Notes: generated by a model not told the origin, from the sequence alone. 6,463 nt of DNA from a bacterium UBP3_UBA3054 (GCA_002366995.1 DFCM01000114.1:1-6463), one strand, 5' to 3'. Shown: positions 1 through 6,463, numbered from the stretch's first letter. A program made the numbers and translations.

Positions 1-369
1 GCCGCCCTCTCCATCTCCAGCTGCGAAGCCGCCGAGCAAAAGTCCCAGGCTTATCAGGAAATGAAGAAGCTCTTCGGCGAGACTTATACCAAATACATGA
101 AGACCGGCTACGTTGGCGAGAACAAGGACGGATACGTCACTTACGTCGGCAAACCCGAAAAATGCGATCCTAAGGTCGCCGCCGCCGCCCAGGAAGCCGT
201 CAAGAAGCTGAACGCCGTCAGGAAGGCTTTCTACGAAGAGGAAGCCAAGAGCCAGAATACCACGGTGGCCGAGATCCAGAAGACTTACGCCGCCGTCTAC
301 GCCGCCAAGGCCAAAGGCATCTGGGTGGAAGTCAGCAACGGCAAAACTTACGAATGGAAAAAATTCTAA
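1..369 (+). CDS. YdbL/DUF1318-like lipoprotein, 5' partial
   Basis: The reading frame is open from base 1 and ends at TAA 367-369, so the gene starts upstream and 122 residues are visible. The first visible residues (AALSISSC) look like the end of a lipoprotein signal peptide: ISSC fits the lipobox, with the lipidated cysteine at codon 22-24. The ATG at 61 lies after this cysteine and is internal, not the start. The C-terminal half resembles DUF1318/YdbL proteins: an N-x-x-R-x-x-x-Y stretch (visible residues 71-78, LNAVRKAFYEEEA), a helix with an E, then G-I-W (106-108) and a final G...W-K-K (114-121). In E. coli, YdbL works with YdbH and YnbE in outer-membrane lipid homeostasis; whether that role applies here is inference. 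The middle part (about 25-55) is Tyr/Gly/Lys-rich and not recognised. The lipoprotein call is fairly firm, the family assignment moderate. It is followed 9 nt later by ackA. Confidence 0.75.
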   Translation, partial: AALSISSCEAAEQKSQAYQEMKKLFGETYTKYMKTGYVGENKDGYVTYVGKPEKCDPKVAAAAQEAVKKLNAVRKAFYEEEAKSQNTTVAEIQKTYAAVYAAKAKGIWVEVSNGKTYEWKKF

Positions 370-373
370 GGAG
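368..373 (+). promoter_or_regulatory. Shine-Dalgarno site of ackA
   Basis: AAGGAG overlaps the stop codon of the lipoprotein gene and sits 5 nt before ATG 379. It decides the ackA start. A GTG at 373 is in frame but shares its first base with this site, so it is unlikely to be used. Confidence 0.75.
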
Positions 374-378
374 TGAAA

Positions 379-1566
379 ATGTTTATTCTTGTCATCAACT
401 GCGGCAGTTCCAGTCTTAAATTCCAGCTTATCTCGCTTCCCGAACGCACCGTGGCCGCCAAAGGCCTGGTGGAAAGGATCGGTTTGGGCGGCGACGCCAT
501 GTTCAAGATGTCGTATGGCGAAACGAAGCTTCCGTCTTCGCCCATCAAGGCCTCCGACCATACGGAAGCTGTCTCATACGTTATTGAAGCGCTCAAAAAA
601 GACGTCCTGAAAGAAGGGCAGAAGATCGACGCCTTCGGCCACAGAGTGGTCCATGGCGGCGAGAAATTCTTCTCCTCCGCGGTCATCGACGACGAAGTCT
701 TGAAGTGCATCGAGGAATGCGGGAAACTCGCTCCCCTGCACAACCCCGCCAACATGGCCGGCATCGTGGCCTGCCAGAAAGCCGCCCCTGGCGTTCCCAA
801 CGTCGCGGTCTTCGACACGGCTTTCCATCAGACCATGCCGCCCAAGGCCTTCCAGTACGCCTTGCCTTACAAGTTCTACAAGGAAAACGGCATCAGGCGC
901 TACGGCTTCCACGGCACGAGCCACAAGTTCGTGACCAGAGCCTACGCCGAGATGAGCGGCAAGCCGCTTGACGAAGTGAACATCGTCGTCTGCCATCTTG
1001 GCAACGGCTCCTCCATCACCTGCGTCAAAGGCGGCAAGTGCGTCGACACCTCCATGGGCCTTACGCCCCTGGCCGGCGTCGTCATGGGCACCAGAAGCGG
1101 CGACATCGACCCCGCCATCGTTCTCTACATGATCGAGAACCTCGGCATCGCCCCGGCGGAAGTCAACAAGATATTGAACAAGCAGAGCGGATTTTTGGGC
1201 GTTTCCGAAGTTTCCAGCGACATGCGTGACGTGGAAGGCGCAGCCAAAGAAGGCAACGCGCAGGCCAAGCTCGTTCTTGAGATGACCGCTTACTCTATCG
1301 CCAAGTACGTGGGCTCCTACGTCTCGCTGCTTCCCAAGACCGACGCCGTCGTCTTCACGGCCGGCATCGGCGAGAACTCCGCCGAGATGCGCGAGTGGGT
1401 CTGCGGCAATCTCGCCGGACTCGGGATCGAACTGGGCGAGAAGAACAGGGAGAGAGGCTTTGCCGGCTGCGTTTCAACGAGCGCTTCCAAGATCCCTGTC
1501 TGGGTCATCCCGACCAACGAAGAGCTCATGATCGCTCTGGAAACCTACGAACTCGTCAATAAGTAA
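379..1566 (+). CDS. ackA: Acetate kinase
   Basis: Acetate kinase interconverts acetate + ATP and acetyl phosphate + ADP in the cytoplasm, usually paired with phosphotransacetylase for acetate fermentation. The product is 395 residues, a normal family length (E. coli about 400). It has the N-terminal signature VINCGSSSLKF (N7), the second signature RRYGFHGTSH, then CHLGNGSS, the MGTRSGDIDP loop, GIGENS and a terminal TNEE. The residues matching the Methanosarcina thermophila catalytic set are all present with a constant offset of two: N7 is unshifted, then R89, H121, D146, H178, R239 and E382. The enzyme should therefore be active. The start at ATG 379 is chosen over GTG 373 because AAGGAG (368-373) is correctly spaced only for the ATG. 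The stop overlaps the sppA start by one base. Unusually, no pta gene is adjacent and the neighbours are envelope genes. Confidence 0.97.
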   Translation: MFILVINCGSSSLKFQLISLPERTVAAKGLVERIGLGGDAMFKMSYGETKLPSSPIKASDHTEAVSYVIEALKKDVLKEGQKIDAFGHRVVHGGEKFFSSAVIDDEVLKCIEECGKLAPLHNPANMAGIVACQKAAPGVPNVAVFDTAFHQTMPPKAFQYALPYKFYKENGIRRYGFHGTSHKFVTRAYAEMSGKPLDEVNIVVCHLGNGSSITCVKGGKCVDTSMGLTPLAGVVMGTRSGDIDPAIVLYMIENLGIAPAEVNKILNKQSGFLGVSEVSSDMRDVEGAAKEGNAQAKLVLEMTAYSIAKYVGSYVSLLPKTDAVVFTAGIGENSAEMREWVCGNLAGLGIELGEKNRERGFAGCVSTSASKIPVWVIPTNEELMIALETYELVNK

Positions 1567-2615
1567 TGGATCAGTACAACATTCCCGACGCCCCTTTGAG
1601 CCCCAGCCCCCGCGGCCGCTTCAGAAGCGGCTGCGGCTGCTCGGGGCTGCTGGGAGCCTTCATAATCTGCGTTGGACTTGTTGTCCTCGCGCTCTCGTTC
1701 CTGGCCCTCTCTTCCACCATAGACAGGTTCTTGGGCCGCTTTGAGGTAACCTGCGGGGAAGAGGAGATCGTAAGTTCCGACACTTCCAAAAACAAGGTCG
1801 TCAAGATCGAAGTCAAAGGCGCCATTTCTTTCAGCGAGAACAAAAGTTCCTTCTGGGGCAAGAGCGAAGGCACGGCCGACGTCATCATAGAAGACATCAG
1901 GCACGCCAGGGAAGACAGTAGTGTCAAAGGCTTGCTTCTGGTGGTTGACAGCCCGGGCGGCGAAATTACCGCCTGCGATTTCATCGACCAGGAGATCAAA
2001 AAGTTCCGCGCCTCTTCCACCAACCGCTGCGTCGTCTCCTACATGCGGGGCATGGCCGCTTCCGGCGGCTACTACGTTTCCGCGCACGCTGACAAAATCG
2101 TCATCACTCCGACGACCATCACAGGCTCCATCGGCGTCATGATGCAGGGCCTTAATTTCCAGGAAGCCGCCGAAAAGTTCGGCGTGAAAAACATGACATT
2201 CACTTCCGGTCCGATGAAAGATATGCTGAATCCCATGAAGGGCGTTTCGGAATCCGTCTCCAACGTCGTGCAGACGACCATAGACGAACTGCACAGCCAG
2301 TTCGTCAATGTCATCGCGGAAGGGCGCCATATGCCCGTGGAGAAGGTGAGGGAACTGGCCGACGGCAGGATCTACACCGCCAGACAGTCGGTGGAAAACG
2401 GCCTGACTGATAAGATCGGCTACATGGAAGAAGTGAAGGAAACTTTCAAGGAACTCGGCCTTGCCGATTACGAGCTCGTCGAGTACGAGGATGAGGAAGG
2501 AGTTGTCGAAATGCTGAAGAAAGCCTTTTCAACTTTCGGCGGACTTAAGCCCGAGATAAAAATGCCCGAGACCTCCTGGCGTATCAGATACGCTTCGCCC
2601 TTTATGGAAGAATGA
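1566..2615 (+). CDS. sppA: Signal peptide peptidase SppA, S49 family
   Basis: This is a membrane-bound serine protease that degrades signal peptides left after protein export. The 349-residue product is the short, single-domain type (Bacillus SppA is about 335), not the double-length E. coli type. A cytoplasmic tail rich in Pro, Ser, Arg and Gly/Cys (residues 1-27) precedes one membrane helix (about 28-51). The protease domain follows: VVDSPGGE (126-133) is the conserved oxyanion-region loop, MAASGGYY carries the nucleophile S166, TGSIGV (186-191) follows, and GPMKDMLNP carries the general base K218. The 52-residue spacing of S166 and K218 equals that of S147/K199 in B. subtilis SppA. The C-terminal part contains the usual VRELADGRIYTARQ segment. 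ATG 1566 shares a base with the ackA stop (TAATG) and has no clear Shine-Dalgarno site, so translation is probably coupled to ackA. The gene ends in an ATGA overlap with the next. Confidence 0.95.
   Translation: MDQYNIPDAPLSPSPRGRFRSGCGCSGLLGAFIICVGLVVLALSFLALSSTIDRFLGRFEVTCGEEEIVSSDTSKNKVVKIEVKGAISFSENKSSFWGKSEGTADVIIEDIRHAREDSSVKGLLLVVDSPGGEITACDFIDQEIKKFRASSTNRCVVSYMRGMAASGGYYVSAHADKIVITPTTITGSIGVMMQGLNFQEAAEKFGVKNMTFTSGPMKDMLNPMKGVSESVSNVVQTTIDELHSQFVNVIAEGRHMPVEKVRELADGRIYTARQSVENGLTDKIGYMEEVKETFKELGLADYELVEYEDEEGVVEMLKKAFSTFGGLKPEIKMPETSWRIRYASPFMEE
1610..1636 (+). repeat. Inverted repeat (hairpin) at the start of sppA
   Basis: GCCGCTT (1615-1621) and AAGCGGC (1625-1631) form a perfect 7-bp stem around the loop CAG. 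The pairing continues outward through one G-U pair (1614/1632) and four G-C pairs (1610-1613 with 1633-1636), giving a 12-bp stem. It lies inside the sppA coding region, about 45 nt after the start codon. No U-run follows, so it does not look like an intrinsic terminator. A role in mRNA processing, or in setting the ackA/sppA ratio, is only a possibility. Confidence 0.5.
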
Positions 2616-3892
2616 GCATGAGAACATTGTTTTTAGTTTTTGTATGCGCCTCCGCACTTTTCGCCGCCCAAAATGAAAGCTCCAACCTCTTCGGGGAAAA
2701 GGAGCCGGTGGCGAAAGCTTTCTACGAGATCAATGAAAGGCTGGCGTCGCTTGAGTGCCTTGACCTTACCTACACGTCGATGGTCCACTCTATGCAGGGC
2801 GACGTCTTTCAGTCCGGCAGCATAATCCAGGAGCCGCCGTACCGCTTCCGCAGCGAAGTGTGGACGCACGCCATGGACGGCATAACCCGCTCGCACGAGC
2901 TGACGGTCTCCAACGGCACCAACGGCTGGGAAGTTTCCATTTCCCCGAGCGGCAAGACCGTCGCGGTCTCTTTCTGGACGCTCGCGTCTATGGGCGACAT
3001 CTTCTATTCCTTCATGGAGCGCGCGACGCCCTTTCTGATCACGCCGGCGAAGACCAACTCCTACGAGGGGCTGCGCTACAACTACATCTTCACGAAGGTG
3101 AAGAAAGCGTCCGACGGCTGGGAGTTCGAGGGCAACATAAGGCACGACTCCGACATGCTCAAAGGCATCGCGAAGCAGGCCGCGGCCATGGGCCCCCAGG
3201 GCTTTTCCAACTTCGTTCCGGATCGCGTCAGCATGAAGATCAGCAACGACGGCATCGTGAAAGAATTCAAGCGCTACAATCTTTACGGGAATCTGCTTTC
3301 CATGATGACGTTGAAGCGCGCTCTGGTCAACACCTACGTTGACAACAAGATCTTCTATTACACGCCGCCGCAGGGAGTGTTTTTGTCGAACTTAGACATC
3401 CTGCAGGAACTTCCCTCTATGTACGTGAGGCACGCGCTGCTGGGCAAGAAGGCTCCCGACATCAAGGTCAATTACCTTTCCGGAAAAGACAAGATAATCA
3501 AGCCCGGCGCCAAGGGCGTGATAGTCCTTACCTTCTTCGCGAGCTGGAGCCAGCTCTGCCGCGAATACATGGTCGTAATCGACAAGCTGCATTCCAAATA
3601 CGCCGGGACGGGCGTGCAGTTCGTCAACGTCTCCGACCAGCAGGATATGAAGACTTTGCTCGCTTTCCAGAGAGGCGTGGACACCATCATCTACTCCGAC
3701 CCCGACCGCTCAATGGTCAAGACCTACGACATCGACAACATTCCCAAGACCTTCATAATCGACAAGCAGGGAATAGTGCGCTATGTCATGGAAGGCTTCA
3801 ACACCGCTTCCGAAGTCGAGCTTGGAAAACGCATCGACGAACTGAAGGAAGAGAAAGCGGAGAAGGAAACGGAAGAAAAAGCTGAGAAGTAA
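2612..3892 (+). CDS. Exported LolA-like/thioredoxin-like two-domain protein
   Basis: The 426-residue product opens with a Sec-type signal peptide (MSMRTLFLVFVCASALFAA), with cleavage likely near A15-A19, and has no lipobox. Residues about 33-260 resemble the LolA/DUF2092 fold: an N-terminal helix (FYEINERLASL), antiparallel-strand patterns, a GSIIQEPPYRFRSE segment and the typical closing motif KIFYYTPPQGV (246-256). Residues about 275-410 form a TlpA/redoxin-type thioredoxin domain: GKKAPD, VLTFFASW, W312-S-Q-L-C316 at the active-site position, and the cis-proline motif NIPKTFIID (P378). The first active-site cysteine is replaced by serine (S313), so ordinary dithiol exchange is not expected. 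The tail is a Lys/Glu-rich low-complexity stretch. ATG 2612 overlaps the sppA stop (ATGA). An in-frame ATG at 2618 sits 7 nt after GGAAG (2606-2610) and is a credible alternative start that keeps the signal peptide. Its function is unknown; handling of lipid or lipoprotein in the periplasm is a guess. Confidence 0.85.
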   Translation: MSMRTLFLVFVCASALFAAQNESSNLFGEKEPVAKAFYEINERLASLECLDLTYTSMVHSMQGDVFQSGSIIQEPPYRFRSEVWTHAMDGITRSHELTVSNGTNGWEVSISPSGKTVAVSFWTLASMGDIFYSFMERATPFLITPAKTNSYEGLRYNYIFTKVKKASDGWEFEGNIRHDSDMLKGIAKQAAAMGPQGFSNFVPDRVSMKISNDGIVKEFKRYNLYGNLLSMMTLKRALVNTYVDNKIFYYTPPQGVFLSNLDILQELPSMYVRHALLGKKAPDIKVNYLSGKDKIIKPGAKGVIVLTFFASWSQLCREYMVVIDKLHSKYAGTGVQFVNVSDQQDMKTLLAFQRGVDTIIYSDPDRSMVKTYDIDNIPKTFIIDKQGIVRYVMEGFNTASEVELGKRIDELKEEKAEKETEEKAEK

Positions 3893-5682
3893 TGGCCGAG
3901 AAAAAAGTCAACATAAAACTGGTCGCGCTTCTGGCGCTCCTCGGCCTCATTATCGCGATGGTCGCGGCTCCCTGGGTATTCAGGGTGACGAGCCAGCTGG
4001 ATTGTACCAAGGAATACATTTTTCGCAAGGTCTTCAACCGGGTCTTCCTTGTTTCCGAAGTCCTGGTCTTCCTCGCTTTCTGGAAGAAGTTGGGAATAGA
4101 GATCCCATACAAGATCTATTACAAGCGCCAGCATATCAAGAACGAGTTCGGGAGCTGGGTCTTCGTCGCTATCATAACGATCGCGCTGATGACCGTCATC
4201 CAGTATTTCGCGGGCTTCAGGCATTACCAGCCGAGGTCGTGGGACTACATTCTCTCCAAGGGCGCCGTCGCGCTGCTTTCCTCCTTTATCGTGGCCATAA
4301 TGGAGGAGACGATCTTCCGCGGACTTTTGTTCTCGTCTTTCAAGACGCGCTTCAGGAGCATGTACTCCGCCATCTTCACATCGTTGATCTTCGCGTCGCT
4401 GCATATTTTCAGTCTTGATCACTTTTTGAAGAGCATCAAAGCCGCCCAGGCGAATTTCGCCGGAACGGATCCGCTGGCTGGCTTTTATCACATGGCGCTC
4501 TTCATGCAGCCGCTCTGCGACTGGCAGGTGGTGATACCGGGCTTTATCGGGCTTTTCATCTGCTCTCTTATGCTCTGCGGGCTCACCATGAAGACAGGAT
4601 GTTTGTGGCCGGCCATCGCCACCCACTTCGGCTGGGTCTTCACCATTAAGATGACCGGGCGCATCTGGCCGTATGACAAGGAAGCCGCGGCCGCTACCGG
4701 CCTGCAGTGGCTCCTGGGCGAAAAGTTCGTGGCGACCGGCGTCCTCGGCTGGATCATAGTGCTGATCGAGACGGCCTATGTCGTCGGGCTTATCGGCTAT
4801 TCCGTTTATCTGGTCCTGAAATGGATCTGCTCGAAGATCAGCATCGACTCCTGCTACAAGATGGCCGACTTTTTCGGCAACGCCAGTTATTATCTCGGCT
4901 TGAAAAAGCGCGCCATAGCGATAGACAACATAAGGCACGCTTTCCCGGAGAAGAGCGACAAGGAAGTGAGAAGCATAGCCAAGGCCAGCTTCAGGAACCT
5001 TGCGCGCGTGGCCGTCGGCGTCCTTATCATGCCGCGCCTGCTTAAGCGCGTGCCCAGCGGCTTCGAGTCCATGCACTACGACAGAGTCGCCAAGGCGCAC
5101 ATGATGGGGCCGGGCGGGATAGTTTACTTCACGGCGCACTACGGCAACTGGGAAAGCCAGAGCTGGACCAGCACGCTTTTGGGCGGCGATTTCACCGCGG
5201 TGGGCAGGCCTTTCAGGAACAAGCTTGTCTATAGGGACATCGCCAGGAAAAGAGAGGCGGTGGGCCTGAAGCTCGTCAACAAGAAGGAAGCGATCCGACC
5301 CTTGATCAAAACTTTGAGAAGGGGAGGCGAAGTCGGCCTCGTGGCCGACCAGTACGCCGGCAAAGGCGGCGTGCCGACCCTCTTCATGGGCAGAGTCTGC
5401 TCCACGACCAACGCTGCGGCGGCCCTGGCCAGGCTGACGCACTGCCCGATCGTTCCGGCCTTCTGCCGGGAACTACCCGACCACCATTTCCAGGCTTACA
5501 TTTACGAGCCCTTCTTTGTGGCTGAGACCGACGATCCCGAAAAGGACATCCGGGAAGCCACTCAGCGCTGCATGGACTGCCTCGAACTGGAAATAAGAAG
5601 AGCGCCGGAAAATTATCTCTGGGCCCACCGCAAGTGGCGCAGAAGCTACACGAAGCTCCATCATGAGATCAAGGAGAAATGA
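3892..5682 (+). CDS. CPBP intramembrane protease fused to LpxL-type lipid A acyltransferase
   Basis: One uninterrupted 596-residue frame joins two families. The N-terminal part (about 1-310) is a multi-helix membrane protein with CPBP (CAAX/Abi) motifs: E138-E139-x-x-x-R143 in MEETIFRG, F167-x-x-x-H171 in FASLH, and H245 in THFGW. Hydrophobic segments lie near 8-28, 47-63, 86-106, 120-137, 160-173, 208-235 and 285-308. The C-terminal part (about 312-590) is an LpxL/HtrB-type acyltransferase: IAIDNIRHAFPEKS, the catalytic HX4E motif H416-YGNW-E421, GRPF (438-441), VADQY (484-488) and WAHRKW (577-582). This family adds a secondary acyl chain to lipid A at the inner membrane. The CPBP bundle takes the place of the usual single N-terminal anchor. 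ATG 3892 overlaps the upstream stop (TAATG). An internal ATG at 4861 (M324) has no evident Shine-Dalgarno site, so separate expression of the acyltransferase is not supported. The domain calls are firm; the substrates are inferred. Confidence 0.9.
   Translation: MAEKKVNIKLVALLALLGLIIAMVAAPWVFRVTSQLDCTKEYIFRKVFNRVFLVSEVLVFLAFWKKLGIEIPYKIYYKRQHIKNEFGSWVFVAIITIALMTVIQYFAGFRHYQPRSWDYILSKGAVALLSSFIVAIMEETIFRGLLFSSFKTRFRSMYSAIFTSLIFASLHIFSLDHFLKSIKAAQANFAGTDPLAGFYHMALFMQPLCDWQVVIPGFIGLFICSLMLCGLTMKTGCLWPAIATHFGWVFTIKMTGRIWPYDKEAAAATGLQWLLGEKFVATGVLGWIIVLIETAYVVGLIGYSVYLVLKWICSKISIDSCYKMADFFGNASYYLGLKKRAIAIDNIRHAFPEKSDKEVRSIAKASFRNLARVAVGVLIMPRLLKRVPSGFESMHYDRVAKAHMMGPGGIVYFTAHYGNWESQSWTSTLLGGDFTAVGRPFRNKLVYRDIARKREAVGLKLVNKKEAIRPLIKTLRRGGEVGLVADQYAGKGGVPTLFMGRVCSTTNAAAALARLTHCPIVPAFCRELPDHHFQAYIYEPFFVAETDDPEKDIREATQRCMDCLELEIRRAPENYLWAHRKWRRSYTKLHHEIKEK
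5671..5676 (+). promoter_or_regulatory. Shine-Dalgarno site of the heptosyltransferase gene
   Basis: AAGGAG lies in the last codons of the upstream gene. It is 5 nt before ATG 5682 but only 2 nt before the adjacent in-frame ATG 5679. It therefore favours ATG 5682, with the same spacing as at ackA. Confidence 0.65.
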
Positions 5683-6463
5683 TGGCGGATTTCTCTCCCT
5701 ATAAGCTCCTCGTTAGGTCTCCGAACTGGCTAGGCGACTGCGTGCTCGCGATGCCGGCCATGAGGGAGCTTAGAAGGTTCCGCCCCAACGCGCATATTTC
5801 CGTTCTGGCCAAAAAGTCGGTCGCCGATCTCTGGAGGATGTGCCCGTATGTCGACGAAGTCATTCCCTTCGAGATAAGGAAAGGGATCATGGGCTTGGAC
5901 GACCGCTGGGACCTGGGGAAAGAGCTGAAGAAAATGAACTTCGATCTTTGCCTCATCATTCCCAATTCCTTCGACGCCGCGTTCGTGCCGTTTTTGGCGC
6001 GCATAAAAAGGAGGATGGGCTGGGCCACCTATATGCGGGGCATGCTATTGAACCGCAAGGTGCCTTTCCCGCATCACCTGGACGGCGAACAGCAGCCGCA
6101 CTGCCAGCTCTATCTCGTCGAGAAACTGGTGCATCACGCCGTCGATCACACCCTGGACGCTGAGATCAAGATTCCCGAGGAAGCGAAGGAATACGCCGCC
6201 AAACTGAGAGAGAATTATTTCGTCGTCTGCCCGGGCGCCAATTACGGCACCGCCAAATGCTGGCTCCCCGAAAACTACGTCGAGACCATAAAGAAGCTTC
6301 ACAAAGAGACCGGCCTTGACTGTTATTTGGTCGGCGGAAAAGGGGACAGCCCCGTCTGCTCGGAGATAGCTAAGGAAGTGCAGGGCGAGGAAGGGGAGGA
6401 ATCCTTCTGCCAGGACCTCTCCGGGAAGACCAACCTTTTTGAACTGGCGGCCGTGCTTGAAAA
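5682..6463 (+). CDS. waaF: LPS heptosyltransferase (GT9, WaaF-like), 3' partial
   Basis: The frame is open to the window end, showing 260 residues of an enzyme usually about 340-350 long, so roughly the last quarter is missing. The N-terminus has the WaaF-type motif RSPNWLGDCVLAMPAM (12-27). A nucleotide-sugar-domain motif PGANYGTAKCW (184-194) follows, then LVGGKGD and SGKTNLFELAAVL (247-259). These are typical of ADP-heptose:LPS heptosyltransferase II, which builds the inner LPS core on the cytoplasmic face of the inner membrane. The usual AKRW is AKCW here (C193), a small departure. Another GT9 glycosyltransferase of LPS or surface glycan is possible, so the exact symbol is less sure than the family. 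The start is ATG 5682, one base overlapping the previous stop (TGATG); ATG 5679 would add one Met. Its place directly after an LpxL-type domain supports a role in LPS assembly. Confidence 0.9.
   Translation, partial: MADFSPYKLLVRSPNWLGDCVLAMPAMRELRRFRPNAHISVLAKKSVADLWRMCPYVDEVIPFEIRKGIMGLDDRWDLGKELKKMNFDLCLIIPNSFDAAFVPFLARIKRRMGWATYMRGMLLNRKVPFPHHLDGEQQPHCQLYLVEKLVHHAVDHTLDAEIKIPEEAKEYAAKLRENYFVVCPGANYGTAKCWLPENYVETIKKLHKETGLDCYLVGGKGDSPVCSEIAKEVQGEEGEESFCQDLSGKTNLFELAAVLE

Noticed and set aside
61..369. Small stand-alone gene starting at ATG 61
   Set aside because: The frame is open to base 1 and includes a lipobox-like ISSC before this ATG, which also lacks a Shine-Dalgarno site. It is the internal part of a longer lipoprotein.
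373..378. GTG 373 as the ackA start
   Set aside because: It overlaps the AAGGAG ribosome binding site, and the protein from ATG 379 begins exactly as acetate kinases do.
1612..1619. GCGGCCGC (NotI palindrome), also at 4687-4694
   Set aside because: Such 8-mers are expected by chance in GCC/GCG-rich coding DNA. There is no sign of cloning-vector sequence.
1610..1636. Intrinsic terminator after ackA
   Set aside because: The hairpin is inside sppA and is followed by mixed GC-rich sequence without a T-run.
1545..2330. Antisense open frame of about 261 codons opposite sppA
   Set aside because: It shows the same shadow composition and no family motif, while the + strand carries a complete S49 peptidase with its catalytic dyad.
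3847..3889. Purine-rich tract encoding a Lys/Glu tail at the end of the thioredoxin-like gene
   Set aside because: It is probably just a charged low-complexity C-terminus. It may help ribosomes reach the next start, but no defined element can be named.
3781..5442. Very long antisense open frame (about 553 codons) on the - strand across the fusion gene
   Set aside because: Its product is rich in Arg, His, Asp, Glu and Gly with no recognisable domain, and it mirrors a well-supported gene. The G/C-rich third positions of the + strand gene leave few stops in this antisense frame.
4861..5682. Separate acyltransferase gene starting at the internal ATG 4861
   Set aside because: No Shine-Dalgarno site precedes it, the frame is continuous with the CPBP part, and LpxL-like sequence appears to begin a little before this codon.

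Overview
The window holds six genes, all on the + strand and packed almost without gaps. They look like one transcription unit that runs off both ends. The DNA is moderately GC-rich with mostly G or C in third codon positions. The host is almost certainly a diderm (outer-membrane) bacterium: a lipoprotein, a periplasmic LolA-like protein, a lipid A-type acyltransferase and an LPS heptosyltransferase lie side by side. Phylum cannot be fixed from the sequence. The LolA-like plus thioredoxin architecture and the odd gene order would fit a PVC-type lineage (Lentisphaerota, Kiritimatiellota or Verrucomicrobiota), but this is a weak guess.

Layout: (1) 1-369, the 3' part of a small lipoprotein with a DUF1318/YdbL-like C-terminal half; (2) 379-1566, ackA, a complete acetate kinase with all expected catalytic residues; (3) 1566-2615, sppA, a membrane-anchored S49 signal peptide peptidase with an intact Ser/Lys dyad; (4) 2612-3892, an exported protein with an N-terminal LolA-like domain and a C-terminal TlpA-like thioredoxin domain whose CXXC is SXXC; (5) 3892-5682, a fusion of a CPBP (CAAX/Abi-type) intramembrane protease domain with an LpxL/HtrB-type acyltransferase domain; (6) 5682 to beyond the end, a GT9 heptosyltransferase (WaaF-like), 3' truncated.

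The junctions are tight: a 9-nt gap before ackA, then overlaps of 1, 4, 1 and 1 nt (TAATG, ATGA, TAATG, TGATG). This suggests translational coupling. Except for ackA, the genes share an envelope theme: outer-membrane lipoprotein, removal of signal peptides, periplasmic lipid or lipoprotein handling, lipid A acylation and LPS core assembly. The acetate kinase is the odd member; no phosphotransacetylase gene is present. No promoter, intrinsic terminator, RNA gene, mobile element or CRISPR array was recognised, and no stretch above about 10 bases lacks a gene. The most notable item is the protease-acyltransferase fusion. The second is the LolA-like/thioredoxin protein lacking the first redox cysteine.
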